Assembly: GCA_001801025.1 (NCBI GenBank)
Contig: MGWO01000002.1
Coordinates: 62,001 to 126,000, forward strand
Reading direction: 5' to 3'
Length of the DNA stretch: 64,000 nucleotides
Source: Gallionellales bacterium GWA2_54_124
GTDB lineage: Bacteria > Pseudomonadota > Gammaproteobacteria > Burkholderiales > Gallionellaceae
The position numbers and the translations under genes are program-made. The notes under the pieces are model-generated. The model worked only from the letters and a program-made list of their open reading frames with translations. It made no database searches and was not told where the DNA came from. Below are positions 26,835-36,172 of this stretch, piece by piece. The first letter of the stretch is position 1. Each line of letters begins with the position of its first letter.

Positions 26835-27090
26835 TCGGTTTAATAGTGTTCAGTGGCTTAATGAAAAGCTCAGACAGGTCAGCGAAGTTACCCTGCGTCG
26901 GACATTTATGTGGGTGCGTGTTGTGGTGCATCTGGCTGAAGTGCTGCCAGTGGGACATGCAATTGAACAAGTAACCGAACAAGTAACCGGCTTCTTGAAA
27001 TATATGGAAGAAGGAGTAGCAAAAATTCTATCCCAGAAATATAGGCTGACGGCTTTGTCCAATAGCTTGTTGGACAATTCACAACCATGA
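26806..27090 (+). CDS. Small hypothetical protein or gene remnant between the nuclease and pglZ
   Basis: 94 codons from ATG 26806, overlapping the preceding gene by 29 bp in another frame. A duplicated EQVTEQVT segment, coded by a 12-bp tandem repeat near 26965-26990, then FLKYMEEGVAKIL. Repeated QVT motifs are seen in C-terminal regions of some Schlafen/Fic-type proteins, so this may be a degraded tail of such a gene. No Shine-Dalgarno is evident. Weakly supported. Confidence 0.25.
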   Translation: MAIATVAVNDRFNSVQWLNEKLRQVSEVTLRRTFMWVRVVVHLAEVLPVGHAIEQVTEQVTGFLKYMEEGVAKILSQKYRLTALSNSLLDNSQP

Positions 27091-27108
27091 AAACATGAGG
27101 CTATCCTT

Positions 27109-29718
27109 TTGAGTACCCAACGAATCGTTGATTCCCTTGCCACGCTGTATGCGAATCATGCCGTAGTGTTTTGGCACGATGCAGATGCCGAGTTTTCATC
27201 TGTTGTAGATGGACTTCCATTGTCTGACGTACATGTTGAGCGCATTGACACCCTGCCTGCGCTCAAAGTTAAGCTGGATATCGAGCGCGCACCAAAACAA
27301 AAATGGCTGCTCTACAGCAATAAACCAGAACCTGAACTTGCCCAAGACTGGCTGCTGGATATTCGCCTGCGCAGCAAGTCATTCAGCGCGGATGCCGCCT
27401 CCATTCTGCTGGAAGACTTGGGGCTGACATCGCAGACATTGCGTGCGCATCTGAAACTTCGCGCCAAGTTCCTGCGTGCTAAAGACCGTGTTGAAAAACT
27501 GAAACGACTGGTGGTGCCAACCGATACGGCAGAGGATATCGACCGCAAGATGCTGGCGGTGTTGGCACGAGCAGATCAGGCAGAATTGACGGCGGTATTA
27601 TTTCGCCTGTTTTCAGGTTTGGTTGCGGAGGGGATGGCTGACTTGAATGCCGAGACCCGGCAATGGCAGGAGATTCAGAGCAATGAATTGGAATCGGCTT
27701 TCTGGGAAAATGTTGAGCGAGAGTTCGGCTACGCCCAGTCAGCGCCTTTGTTGTCAGACTTTTTGATTCATTTGCTGGTTACGGATTTTGCACGTTCACT
27801 GTCCGGCAATTGCCCCGGTCAACTCGCCCATTTCGTTTTACCCAATAAAACACTGGCGGCAAATGCGGCGGTATTCGTTGCCCGGTGGCGTTCAGATATG
27901 GCGCACTTTGCCAGTTACAACGCCTTGTCTGAGCAGATAGCCAGGGAGCTGGATATTGCCGGTATGTTGGGCAGTTTGTCCGGTGCGGCTCTCTCTGAGG
28001 TGATGACCTTTGCGGTCGTTGAGCAGCGCATCATCAAACAGATCAAGGATCAAATTATTGCGGCATCCGGTGCCGAATCGAATGCAGTACGCTCGTTGAT
28101 TGCGCGCCGTCGTGATGGTCATTGGGCAAACCGTTTGCTGGCTCAGGATAATGATGTCACTCGCGCATTGGCTGCGAGCTATGATGCGTTGGAGGCGGCT
28201 TACAGCTTCTTTGAGTTAAAAGCGGCACATGATGCAGGTTTTAGCTTTGCCAATGCAGCCGACGGTTTAGCTGCGTATCAAGCCGAGATATTCCGGTTTG
28301 ACCAGCTGTATCGCCAGTTTAACTTTGCCGCTGCGGCTGTTGAACCGATGGGCTGGGCGGTGTTGCATGAGTTGATTGAGCGTATCGAAAGCGCCTACTC
28401 CGGCTGGTTCATCCCGCAATTAACTTCCGCATGGAGCAAAGTGCTGGAAGGCGACAGCGGTCTACTGGGAAAGTGGGAAGTCGATGGCTTAATAAATCAG
28501 CCAGACTTCTATATAAAGCATGTGAAGCCGGTGCTGGATGGCGGGGCAAAGCGGGTGTTTGTGGTGATTTCGGATGCATTCCGTTACGAGGCAGCCGAGG
28601 AGTTGACGCGTATTATCAATAGCCGTAACCGTCTGAAGGCATCCTTGTCCGCCATGCTCGGCGTTTTGCCCAGTTACACCGCGCTGGGTATGGCATCGCT
28701 GCTGCCTCACTCCAAATTGGCGTACAAGCTAAATGGCAATTACGACTTGAGTGCGGATGGCGCTGTGGTTTCGACCAGCGAGCAGCGCAGCACTCATCTT
28801 GAGCAGTATGGCGGCGTGGCAATCAAAGCCGATGATTTGATGGCGCTGGGTAAAGACAAGGGGCGTGAATTCGTTCGTGACAAGCAAGTGGTGTACATCT
28901 ATCACGACCTGATTGACATGATCGGTGATAAACAAGCATCCGAGACCAAGACCTTTGCAGCGGTCAATGATGCGCTGGATGAGTTGGGAAGGCTGGCCAA
29001 TTTCATTATCAACAGCCTGAATGGCTCGGTTGTCTTGCTGACTGCGGATCACGGCTTTATGTATCAGGAGTCGGCCCTTGATGTAGCTGATAAATCAACG
29101 TTGGATGAAAAGCCCGCTGGCATATTGAAAGCCAAAAAACGCTATTTGATTGGACAAGGCATCGGTGTCAGCCCCAAAGCCTGGTGCGGCAATACTTCGG
29201 TTACGGCGGGAACTGAGGCGGGCGAGGGCAGTATGGACTTCTGGTTGCCCAAGGGCGCGGCGCGTTTCCATTTCGCGGGTGGTGCGCGATTTGTGCATGG
29301 CAGCGCGATGCCGCAGGAAGTGGTTGTGCCGGTGATTACCTTACGCGCAAGCGAGTCGGATAAGGCAAAAACTCGTTTTGTGAATTTCAGTATCCTGGGT
29401 GCGTCGATTAAAGTGGTGACTAACCGACAACGATTCGAGTTTATTCAGGATGAGGCTGTTTCAGCACGGGTACTGCCACGCATGGTGCAGATTTCTCTAC
29501 GCGATGGCGAGGAATTTATCAGTGACGAGCAGTCGCTGACTTTTGATAGTGACTCCGATCTGATGGATAGCCGTAAACGCACAGTGATGCTGACCGTTCG
29601 ATCGGGAAGCTATGACCGGAATAAAGATTACTTCCTGATAGCGCGTGACGCGCAAACCAAGGTGGAAGTGATGCGCCTGCCGCTGCGAGTGGATCTGGCG
29701 TTTTCAAATGATTTTTAG
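27109..29718 (+). CDS. pglZ: BREX phosphatase-fold protein PglZ
   Basis: 869 aa from a TTG at 27109 with GAGG nine bases upstream; there is no better ATG before the conserved N-terminus (STQRIVDSLATLY). The PglZ domain of the alkaline phosphatase superfamily is seen at VFVVISDAFRYEA (D489) and VLLTADHGFMYQ (D647-H648). PglZ is a core BREX protein with metal-dependent phosphodiesterase activity shown in some homologues. brxL follows after 9 bp. Confidence 0.93.
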   Translation: MSTQRIVDSLATLYANHAVVFWHDADAEFSSVVDGLPLSDVHVERIDTLPALKVKLDIERAPKQKWLLYSNKPEPELAQDWLLDIRLRSKSFSADAASILLEDLGLTSQTLRAHLKLRAKFLRAKDRVEKLKRLVVPTDTAEDIDRKMLAVLARADQAELTAVLFRLFSGLVAEGMADLNAETRQWQEIQSNELESAFWENVEREFGYAQSAPLLSDFLIHLLVTDFARSLSGNCPGQLAHFVLPNKTLAANAAVFVARWRSDMAHFASYNALSEQIARELDIAGMLGSLSGAALSEVMTFAVVEQRIIKQIKDQIIAASGAESNAVRSLIARRRDGHWANRLLAQDNDVTRALAASYDALEAAYSFFELKAAHDAGFSFANAADGLAAYQAEIFRFDQLYRQFNFAAAAVEPMGWAVLHELIERIESAYSGWFIPQLTSAWSKVLEGDSGLLGKWEVDGLINQPDFYIKHVKPVLDGGAKRVFVVISDAFRYEAAEELTRIINSRNRLKASLSAMLGVLPSYTALGMASLLPHSKLAYKLNGNYDLSADGAVVSTSEQRSTHLEQYGGVAIKADDLMALGKDKGREFVRDKQVVYIYHDLIDMIGDKQASETKTFAAVNDALDELGRLANFIINSLNGSVVLLTADHGFMYQESALDVADKSTLDEKPAGILKAKKRYLIGQGIGVSPKAWCGNTSVTAGTEAGEGSMDFWLPKGAARFHFAGGARFVHGSAMPQEVVVPVITLRASESDKAKTRFVNFSILGASIKVVTNRQRFEFIQDEAVSARVLPRMVQISLRDGEEFISDEQSLTFDSDSDLMDSRKRTVMLTVRSGSYDRNKDYFLIARDAQTKVEVMRLPLRVDLAFSNDF

Positions 29719-29727
29719 GAACAGACG

Positions 29728-31758
29728 ATGATTGATTCGAATCAGGAAAAAAGCCTTGATGTGCTATTGAACGAATTTCTGCCCGGCAAGGTGGTGCGCA
29801 AGGATCTGACCAAGCTGATTAAGGAAGGCGCGAATGTGCCGGTTTATGTGCTGGAGTATTTGCTCGGCATGTACTGCGCATCGGATGATCCTGCGACCAT
29901 TGAGGCAGGCTTAACCAATGTGAAGCGGGTGCTGGCGGAAAACTACGTGCGTCCGGACGAAGCTGAAAAGGTAAAGTCCAAAATCCGCGAGAGTGGCAGC
30001 TATAAGGTGATCGATAAGGTCACGGTCAAGCTGAACGAGAAGCGAGACTCTTACGAGGCGATGCTTTCCAACTTGTCTATCAGGGATGCGGAAATTCCTG
30101 ATTCCGATGTACGTAATTTTGAGAAGCTGCTGGTCGGCGGGATCTGGTGCATCGTGACGTTGCGCTACCGCTTTGAGGAAAATCAGAAGGGCTCGCCGTT
30201 TTCAATTTCCGATTTGAAGCCGATCCAGATGCCCAACATGGATATGGAAGCTTTGTTCGATGCGCGCAAAGGCTTTACTGAGGAACAGTGGATCGACGGC
30301 CTGATCCGTTCAACGGGTATGGAGCCTACTTGTTTTAATCAGCGCGTGAAATGGCATCTGCTGGCACGCATGATCCCGCTGGTGGAGAACAACTATAATA
30401 TCTGCGAGTTAGGTCCTCGCGGCACCGGCAAGAGCCATATTTACAAGGAAATCAGCCCGAATAGTATTCTGGTGTCGGGCGGGCAAACCACTGTCGCCAA
30501 TCTGTTCTACAACATGGGATCGCGCAAGATCGGTCTGGTCGGATTATGGGATGTGGTCGCGTTTGATGAGGTGGCAGGTATCAACTTCAAGGAACAAGAC
30601 GGCATTCAGATCATGAAGGACTATATGGCGAGCGGGTCATTCTCGCGCGGGCGTGAGTCGATCAATGCAAGCGCATCCATGGTGTTCGTCGGCAATATCA
30701 ATCAGTCTGTCGAGCAGATGGTAAAAACCAGTCATTTACTGGAGCCATTCCCGGATGCGATGATTGACTCGGCATTTTTTGACCGATTTCATGCCTATGT
30801 GCCGGGCTGGGAAATCCCCAAGATGCGTCCAGAGTTCTTCACTAACCAGTACGGTATGATCGTGGATTACCTGGCGGAATGGATGCGCGAGATGCGTAAG
30901 CGCAGCTTTGCCGACGCTATTGATAAGTGGTTCAAACTGGGTAATAACCTGAATCAGCGCGATACGATTGCCGTGCGGCGCACTGTATCCGGTCTGCTCA
31001 AACTGACTTGCCCGCATGGCGAATACGGTAAGGAAAGCGTGCGTCGTGCGTTGGAATATGCACTCGAAACACGTCGTCGAATCAAAGAACAGCTCAAAAA
31101 AATTGGCGGCATGGAGTTCTATGATGTCCATTTCAGCTATATCGATCTGGAAGACGGGCAGGAACGGTTTATATCAGTGCCGGAGCAGGGTGGTGGTTCG
31201 CTGATTCCAGATGGCAGACCCAACCCTGGAACATTGCATACCATCAGCATCGGTGAAAACGGCATGCCGGGCGTGTACCGACTGGAAATTCAGTCTATCG
31301 CCGGCAATGGAAAAATTTCAATTTCAGGGAATAATTCCAGAGAGCCGTCACGAGTTGCATTCGATTACTTCAAAGCACATGCAACGCGGGTGAGCGGGGC
31401 GATAAAGCCGGGAGACCATGATTACCATTTGCATCTGGTCGAACTGCAAAACTCAGGTGCGCCGGAAACCTTAACGCTCGCCAACTTCATTGCGCTGTGT
31501 TCTGCAACACTGGGAAAATCGATGCAAAGCCAGATGGTCGTGATGGGAGATATGAGTCTGGGTGGAACAATCACTCAGGCGCGCAACCTGGCGGAAAGTT
31601 TGCAAGTGGCGTTCGATGCCGGTGCAAAACGCATCCTGCTGCCGATGTCGAGCGTGACCGATATTCCAACGGTTCCCGGCGAACTGTTTGCAAAATTCCA
31701 GACCAGTTTTTACTCAGATCCAGTGGATGCGGTGTTCAAGGCGTTGGGGGTGGAGTAA
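29728..31758 (+). CDS. brxL: BREX Lon-like AAA+ protein BrxL
   Basis: 676 aa. AAA+ Walker A GPRGTGKSH around K235, preceded by NYNICELGPRG; Walker B VVAFDEVAG. The C-terminal part (QVVMGDMSLGGT-type segment and AKRILLPMSS) is Lon-protease-like as in all BrxL proteins. BrxL forms DNA-binding multimers and is needed for phage defence in type I BREX. It is the last gene of the locus; 280 bp separate it from ietA. Confidence 0.93.
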   Translation: MIDSNQEKSLDVLLNEFLPGKVVRKDLTKLIKEGANVPVYVLEYLLGMYCASDDPATIEAGLTNVKRVLAENYVRPDEAEKVKSKIRESGSYKVIDKVTVKLNEKRDSYEAMLSNLSIRDAEIPDSDVRNFEKLLVGGIWCIVTLRYRFEENQKGSPFSISDLKPIQMPNMDMEALFDARKGFTEEQWIDGLIRSTGMEPTCFNQRVKWHLLARMIPLVENNYNICELGPRGTGKSHIYKEISPNSILVSGGQTTVANLFYNMGSRKIGLVGLWDVVAFDEVAGINFKEQDGIQIMKDYMASGSFSRGRESINASASMVFVGNINQSVEQMVKTSHLLEPFPDAMIDSAFFDRFHAYVPGWEIPKMRPEFFTNQYGMIVDYLAEWMREMRKRSFADAIDKWFKLGNNLNQRDTIAVRRTVSGLLKLTCPHGEYGKESVRRALEYALETRRRIKEQLKKIGGMEFYDVHFSYIDLEDGQERFISVPEQGGGSLIPDGRPNPGTLHTISIGENGMPGVYRLEIQSIAGNGKISISGNNSREPSRVAFDYFKAHATRVSGAIKPGDHDYHLHLVELQNSGAPETLTLANFIALCSATLGKSMQSQMVVMGDMSLGGTITQARNLAESLQVAFDAGAKRILLPMSSVTDIPTVPGELFAKFQTSFYSDPVDAVFKALGVE

Positions 31759-31916
31759 TCGTGGTTGAACGGGCTGCCGCAATGTGGCTGTAAAACGGAA
31801 TGCTGCCTGCGACTCAAGTTGTTTTCAGGAGCGTATATGCGATTCATGTGCTATTGAGCGGAAAGCTTCACTGATTGTTTTGTGGTGCGCAATAATGCAG
31901 CATGAAAAACTGGATT

Positions 31917-31948
31917 GTGCCACTATGTTCAGCTACACATAGTGGCAC
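31917..31948. promoter_or_regulatory. 12-bp perfect inverted repeat before ietA
   Basis: GTGCCACTATGT (31917-31928) and ACATAGTGGCAC (31937-31948) are exact complements with an 8-base spacer. No T-run follows, so it is unlikely to be a rho-independent terminator for BREX. It lies 90 bp before the ietA start and is better read as an operator. The binding protein is unknown. Confidence 0.6.
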
Positions 31949-32038
31949 ATAGAGGACTTTCACTATTGGAAGTATTGTCACCTTATATTGAGTTGAGTAA
32001 ATGAGTACCTTGTTAATGATTTGCGAAGGAAAAAACTA

Positions 32039-33052
32039 ATGGCACAAGCTGACTCATTAGTGGAGTTGTTTAGAACCGCTACCAACGGCGATCAGCCTGC
32101 TTTTCGCAAAGTGGCTGAAGGATTGATCCAGGAAGAGAAATCAAAGGGGCATCGTATCCTGGCGGAACGGTTAACCAAATCGCTGCAACCTAACAATTTA
32201 CAGGCTGGGCGCGGTCTTATGCAAAAACCGACGAACAGTGGCAATGGCCAGCACAAAGATTTGATTTTTGAAATCAATTCTGAACGTTCTTTGAGTAGCT
32301 TGGTTCTGTCTGAAGCAATCCAAGTTCAAATCAAAGAACTTATAGAGGAACAGCATCGGGCAGAAATTTTGCATTCCCATAATTTATTTGCCCGAAACCG
32401 TATTCTTCTGGCGGGCCCACCAGGTAACGGGAAAACCACATTGGCCGAAGCGTTGGCTTGCGAGCTAATGTACCCTTTGTTTGTTATTCGCTATGAAACG
32501 CTGGTGGGCAGCTATTTGGGCGAAACATCTAATCGGCTTAAGCAAGTATTGGACTACGCAAGAACACAACGTTGCGTGCTATTCTTTGATGAGTTTGAAA
32601 CCTTGGCTAAAGAACGGGGAGATACCCACGAGACGGGTGAAATCAAGCGGGTTGTCAGTTCATTGCTGTTACAAATGGACGATCTGCCAGACTATGTTGT
32701 GGTTGTCGCAGCCAGCAATCATCCTGAACTGCTTGATCGCGCTGTATGGAGACGTTTTCAGTTGCGTATAGAACTGTCTACCCCTACGCGCGAGCAACTG
32801 ACTCAGTTTATTGAATCCATCAGTCAGCGGACGCAAACCAACTTTGGTTATGCACCAGAAACTTTAGCAAAACATCTACTTGGATCAAATTTTTCCGAGG
32901 TGGAAGAGCTGTGTCTTGGCGTGGTGCGTCGTGCAGTGCTCGACAGAAAAACAGACGATGCGAAACAAATTACCAAGTTAAAGTTGGAGCAGTGGAAAAA
33001 ACGTTTGTCCCCAGTATCATCTTCGGAAACTGATGGCTCAAGTAGAACATAA
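32039..33052 (+). CDS. ietA: IetA-like AAA ATPase
   Basis: 337 aa from ATG 32039, with GAAGGA eight bases upstream. Single AAA+ module: Walker A AGPPGNGKTTLAEAL, Walker B CVLFFDEFETLAKERGD, then sensor-1 VVVAASNHPELLD and arginine-finger-like WRRFQLRIEL. Together with a subtilisin-like protease starting 3 bp downstream it matches IetA/IetS, first described on Agrobacterium Ti plasmid pTiC58 as a stability and incompatibility locus and later reported as antiphage. I assign it by gene pairing and architecture. Confidence 0.8.
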   Translation: MAQADSLVELFRTATNGDQPAFRKVAEGLIQEEKSKGHRILAERLTKSLQPNNLQAGRGLMQKPTNSGNGQHKDLIFEINSERSLSSLVLSEAIQVQIKELIEEQHRAEILHSHNLFARNRILLAGPPGNGKTTLAEALACELMYPLFVIRYETLVGSYLGETSNRLKQVLDYARTQRCVLFFDEFETLAKERGDTHETGEIKRVVSSLLLQMDDLPDYVVVVAASNHPELLDRAVWRRFQLRIELSTPTREQLTQFIESISQRTQTNFGYAPETLAKHLLGSNFSEVEELCLGVVRRAVLDRKTDDAKQITKLKLEQWKKRLSPVSSSETDGSSRT

Positions 33053-33055
33053 AGA

Positions 33056-35677
33056 ATGGTAAATCAACTCCCGCTGCTGGTGTTTCCACAAGCCAAGACC
33101 ATACCGCCGCCCGTTGGTCGTGGTTTTCCTTCATCCAAGCCGCATTTTCCTGGACATGGCAGGCAAGCTGAACGGCTTGAAGCACAGCTGGCGGAATTGC
33201 AGAGTGGTTTTGAGCAATACAAGGCAGAAATCAGTGGCGCTGTCGCCGGGCTGGAGCCTGAAACCGTGCTTGTGATAGAAATTGCCGGTCGTGTGGATGA
33301 TTTTAAACAAGCGGTTGAATCAGTTGGGCTGGAGTGGCTGGGCGAATGGGACATTGATGATATTGATCCCGATGATGATTTTTATGAAATAAAGTCCAAG
33401 GGTGAAAAATCAGCTAAAAAAGTGACGGGAAGACTTTTTCTATCTCTTGTAAATGAAGATGGTCTCCATAACTTAATGTCTCTTTGGCAAAAATGGAAAG
33501 AAAAAAAGACTTTGCCAACAGGTATGACCAAATGGCGAGATGTATTCAATCAGATAGTCCTTATCCGCCGCTGGGGCATAGAGGAAACGCTGGGCGAATC
33601 AGGTATGCTGAATCGCTGGCGAGATATTTTTGATTCAGTCGAGCCTGATCAAAAAATACGTTTTCAGATTGAGCTTTTCTATAGAAGTAATCCGGAAAAG
33701 CGAAAAAAGAACGAGACCGATGTCGTCGGCTTACTCCAATTAATTGGAGGCCGGACACTTGGAGCGTTCATAGATATTGAAGAAATTGCATTTCATGCAG
33801 TTAAGGCAGAGCTTCCCGCGAACAATATTCGCCTACTTTTGCAGGAAATAGCCAGTGCGGTAACGATCGACATTCAACTGTTTAACTTTTCAGGTGTTAT
33901 GTACTTTCGACCAACGGGGCAGGCGCTCACTACGACGGAGGAAGGTGAGGGACAGAATGTTGAATTTCGTGACGATTTACCTACGTTACCACCAGTTGCA
34001 GCTATCCTTGATGGGGTTCCCAATCTTCAGCATGATGCTCTGAAAGATAAATTATTGTTCGATGATCCGGAGAACCTTGCTGGCGAATACTTGCCTGGAG
34101 AAAGAAAGCATGGGACATCCATGGCTTCTTTGGTTGTGCATGGGGAATTGCCCCAGGGAACATCTCAACCCTTATCTCATTTGGTTTACCACTGCCCCAT
34201 CATGCAGCCAGACCACGATTCACTTGGTCGTAATGAGCATATGCCGGATGATATTTTCTTCGAAGATCGCATTTATCGTGCGGTTCGACGTATGTTTGAA
34301 GGTGAGGGCAGCACGCCTGCTCAAGCACCGGGGGTCAAGATTATCAATCTGTCGATTGGTGACTCGGAAAGGCCATTTATACATACGCCCAGCCCTTGGG
34401 CGAGATTGCTGGATTGGCTTTCATGGAAATATCGGGTGCTTTTTTGTGTCAGCGCGGGGAATTTTAGCGACGATATTGAATTGGCTATGTCCAGCATCGA
34501 CTTCTCAGCGCTTTCAGATGAGGAAAAGACGGATTACGTGTTGAAGCATATTGAGCAGCAATTGTCCGAGCGGCGTTTGCTGTCACCCGCAGAGTCCATC
34601 AATGCATTGACCATCGGTGCCCTGCATGCCGATGATTCTGGCGAGTACTATCAAGGCCCTCGAACCGACTTGCTGCCACATTCAGCACTATTCAGTCCTG
34701 CTTCGCGTTTCGGGCACGGCTTCCGTCGCTCCATCAAGCCAGAGATTTACTTTCCTGGCGGGCGACAACTCTACAAAACACCACCTCAAAACAGCGGACG
34801 AATATATAAAATAGATCCGTCTATAGGGGCGCCAGGTCAGCAAGTTGCGTGGGATAGCAATCAACCTGGTGAGCTTTCTAAAACAGTCCACACGAGAGGT
34901 ACCAGTAATGCTACTGCATTGGCGACTCGCAGTGGCATCAGGATTTATGATGTCTTGCAAACATTACAAGTTACGCATGGTGAGCAGATCCCAGATGGAC
35001 TCATTGCAGTTTTGATCAAGGCGCTATTGGTGCATGGAGCGAAGCATGATGAACAGGCGAAAGTTACGCTATCCGCAGCAATAAAAACGCCCGCGAATTC
35101 CAGAAAAATCAAGGAAGTGTTGGGACGTTATATTGGCTACGGAGCCGTAGACATTGAACGAGCCCTGACCTGCACCGAACAGCGAGGCACAGTCTTGGGT
35201 TGTGGCGAAATCAAGGCTAACGAAGTGCATGAATATCGTTTTCCTTTGCCACCCGCATTAGCCAGCAGAAAAGATTGGCGACGTTTGGTTGTTACTTTGG
35301 CATGGTTTACTCCTATCAATCCAGACCATCGCAACTTGCGCGAAGCAAAGCTTGAACTCAGTTCCCATAGTAAATGGGATGAGATACCTTTGAAGTTGAC
35401 CCGTCAGGATGCGGATCATCACCAAGTTCATCGCGGAACTGTCCAGCATGAAATTCTTGAGAGCGAGAAACTAATTTCTGCTTATCAGGATGGAGAACAT
35501 ATCCTGTTGCATGTGACCTGTAAGGCAGATGCCACCCATTCGCTGGATGATATTATCCCCTATGGCCTTGCAGTAACCCTTGAGGTCAAGGAGGGTATCG
35601 ATATTCCAATTTACCAAGAAATTCGCGCACGCATCAGACCACAAGTGGCTGTTAGTACTTCATCAGGAAATAAGTAA
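33056..35677 (+). CDS. ietS: IetS-like subtilisin-family (S8) serine protease
   Basis: 873 aa, no signal peptide, so it acts in the cytoplasm. The N-terminal 300 residues are not recognised. The S8 catalytic triad is intact: AILDGVPN (D319), RKHGTSMAS (H352) and RGTSNATAL (S617), with the oxyanion-region INLSIGDS between. A C-terminal beta-rich region (about 720-870) follows. In IetAS the protease is the presumed effector held or activated by the ATPase partner. Convergent with the integrase operon, with a terminator between. Confidence 0.82.
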   Translation: MVNQLPLLVFPQAKTIPPPVGRGFPSSKPHFPGHGRQAERLEAQLAELQSGFEQYKAEISGAVAGLEPETVLVIEIAGRVDDFKQAVESVGLEWLGEWDIDDIDPDDDFYEIKSKGEKSAKKVTGRLFLSLVNEDGLHNLMSLWQKWKEKKTLPTGMTKWRDVFNQIVLIRRWGIEETLGESGMLNRWRDIFDSVEPDQKIRFQIELFYRSNPEKRKKNETDVVGLLQLIGGRTLGAFIDIEEIAFHAVKAELPANNIRLLLQEIASAVTIDIQLFNFSGVMYFRPTGQALTTTEEGEGQNVEFRDDLPTLPPVAAILDGVPNLQHDALKDKLLFDDPENLAGEYLPGERKHGTSMASLVVHGELPQGTSQPLSHLVYHCPIMQPDHDSLGRNEHMPDDIFFEDRIYRAVRRMFEGEGSTPAQAPGVKIINLSIGDSERPFIHTPSPWARLLDWLSWKYRVLFCVSAGNFSDDIELAMSSIDFSALSDEEKTDYVLKHIEQQLSERRLLSPAESINALTIGALHADDSGEYYQGPRTDLLPHSALFSPASRFGHGFRRSIKPEIYFPGGRQLYKTPPQNSGRIYKIDPSIGAPGQQVAWDSNQPGELSKTVHTRGTSNATALATRSGIRIYDVLQTLQVTHGEQIPDGLIAVLIKALLVHGAKHDEQAKVTLSAAIKTPANSRKIKEVLGRYIGYGAVDIERALTCTEQRGTVLGCGEIKANEVHEYRFPLPPALASRKDWRRLVVTLAWFTPINPDHRNLREAKLELSSHSKWDEIPLKLTRQDADHHQVHRGTVQHEILESEKLISAYQDGEHILLHVTCKADATHSLDDIIPYGLAVTLEVKEGIDIPIYQEIRARIRPQVAVSTSSGNK

Positions 35678-35815
35678 TGGCAATCAAAAATGAGTAGCAT
35701 TGGAATTGGACTCAAAGGATACACAGTACAACTGTGTCCCGATGAGGCAGTTAATTGATGCATTGGATCATGGTGCTCACGATTGTGCCCCTTTGAGGGG
35801 CTAACAAAACTAAAG

Positions 35816-35846
35816 CCCCCGGATTTTCCGGGGGATATTTACTTTT
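35816..35846. terminator. Bidirectional rho-independent terminator
   Basis: CCCCCGG (35816-35822) and CCGGGGG (35828-35834) form a strong stem with an ATTTT loop. On the plus strand ATATTTACTTTT follows; on the minus strand CTTTAGTTTTG follows. It separates the converging ietS and integrase transcripts. A second weak hairpin, GCCCC/GGGGC, lies just upstream at 35787-35801. Confidence 0.75.
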
Positions 35847-35958
35847 AACGCCCTCTTTTAACGCCCTCTTTTTGCCGAGCGCGCATGATGCGGTGCGAAT
35901 CAAACAGCTTGCTTCTGCCAAGCAGATTGAGTACCAGCCTCGCCAGCGCATCATTCAT
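35845..35958 (-). CDS. 37-codon micro-ORF coupled to the WGR gene
   Basis: Starts with ATG one base after the TAA of the WGR gene on the same strand and encodes MNDALARLVLNLLGRSKLFD, then SHRIMRARQKEGVKRGR. It is basic and helical with an arginine-rich tail. Tight coupling to the preceding gene and termination at the start of the terminator support a real short protein, but no family is known. Its 3' end contains a direct repeat of TTTTAACGCCCTC. Confidence 0.4.
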   Translation of the reverse strand: MNDALARLVLNLLGRSKLFDSHRIMRARQKEGVKRGR

Positions 35959-35959
35959 T

Positions 35960-36172
35960 TTATTTCAATTGATACCCATGTCTCATTCGACTGCGCTCAA
36001 TTCTAGCAACCTCACGCATGGCATCCTCTTCTTCAACAAAGACCTGCTGTTTCATTCCGCCTCGTCTGTTGGTCAGTCCAAACCAATGTCGTCTGAGAAC
36101 GTAGTCGCCCAGCAAATCCCGGCTCAGTTCCAGCACATAACCGCGTCCTGATGATCTAAAGTCTAGTCTCAT
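35960..36172 (-). CDS. WGR-domain mini-protein
   Basis: 70 aa from ATG 36172, overlapping the last codons of the integrase by 17 bp. The whole protein is one WGR-like domain: LDFRSSGRGYVLELSRD, DYVLRRHWFGLTNRRGG and a C-terminal MREVARIERSRMRHGY. WGR domains bind DNA or nucleic-acid ends in PARPs and bacterial proteins. Coupled to the recombinase, it may act as an excision or DNA-architecture factor; that is inference. Confidence 0.65.
   Translation of the reverse strand: MRLDFRSSGRGYVLELSRDLLGDYVLRRHWFGLTNRRGGMKQQVFVEEEDAMREVARIERSRMRHGYQLK

Noticed and set aside
35690..35760. A 22-codon ORF after ietS beginning MSSIGIGLKG
   Set aside because: Very short, no Shine-Dalgarno sequence and no conservation known; it overlaps a small ACACAGT inverted repeat of unclear meaning.
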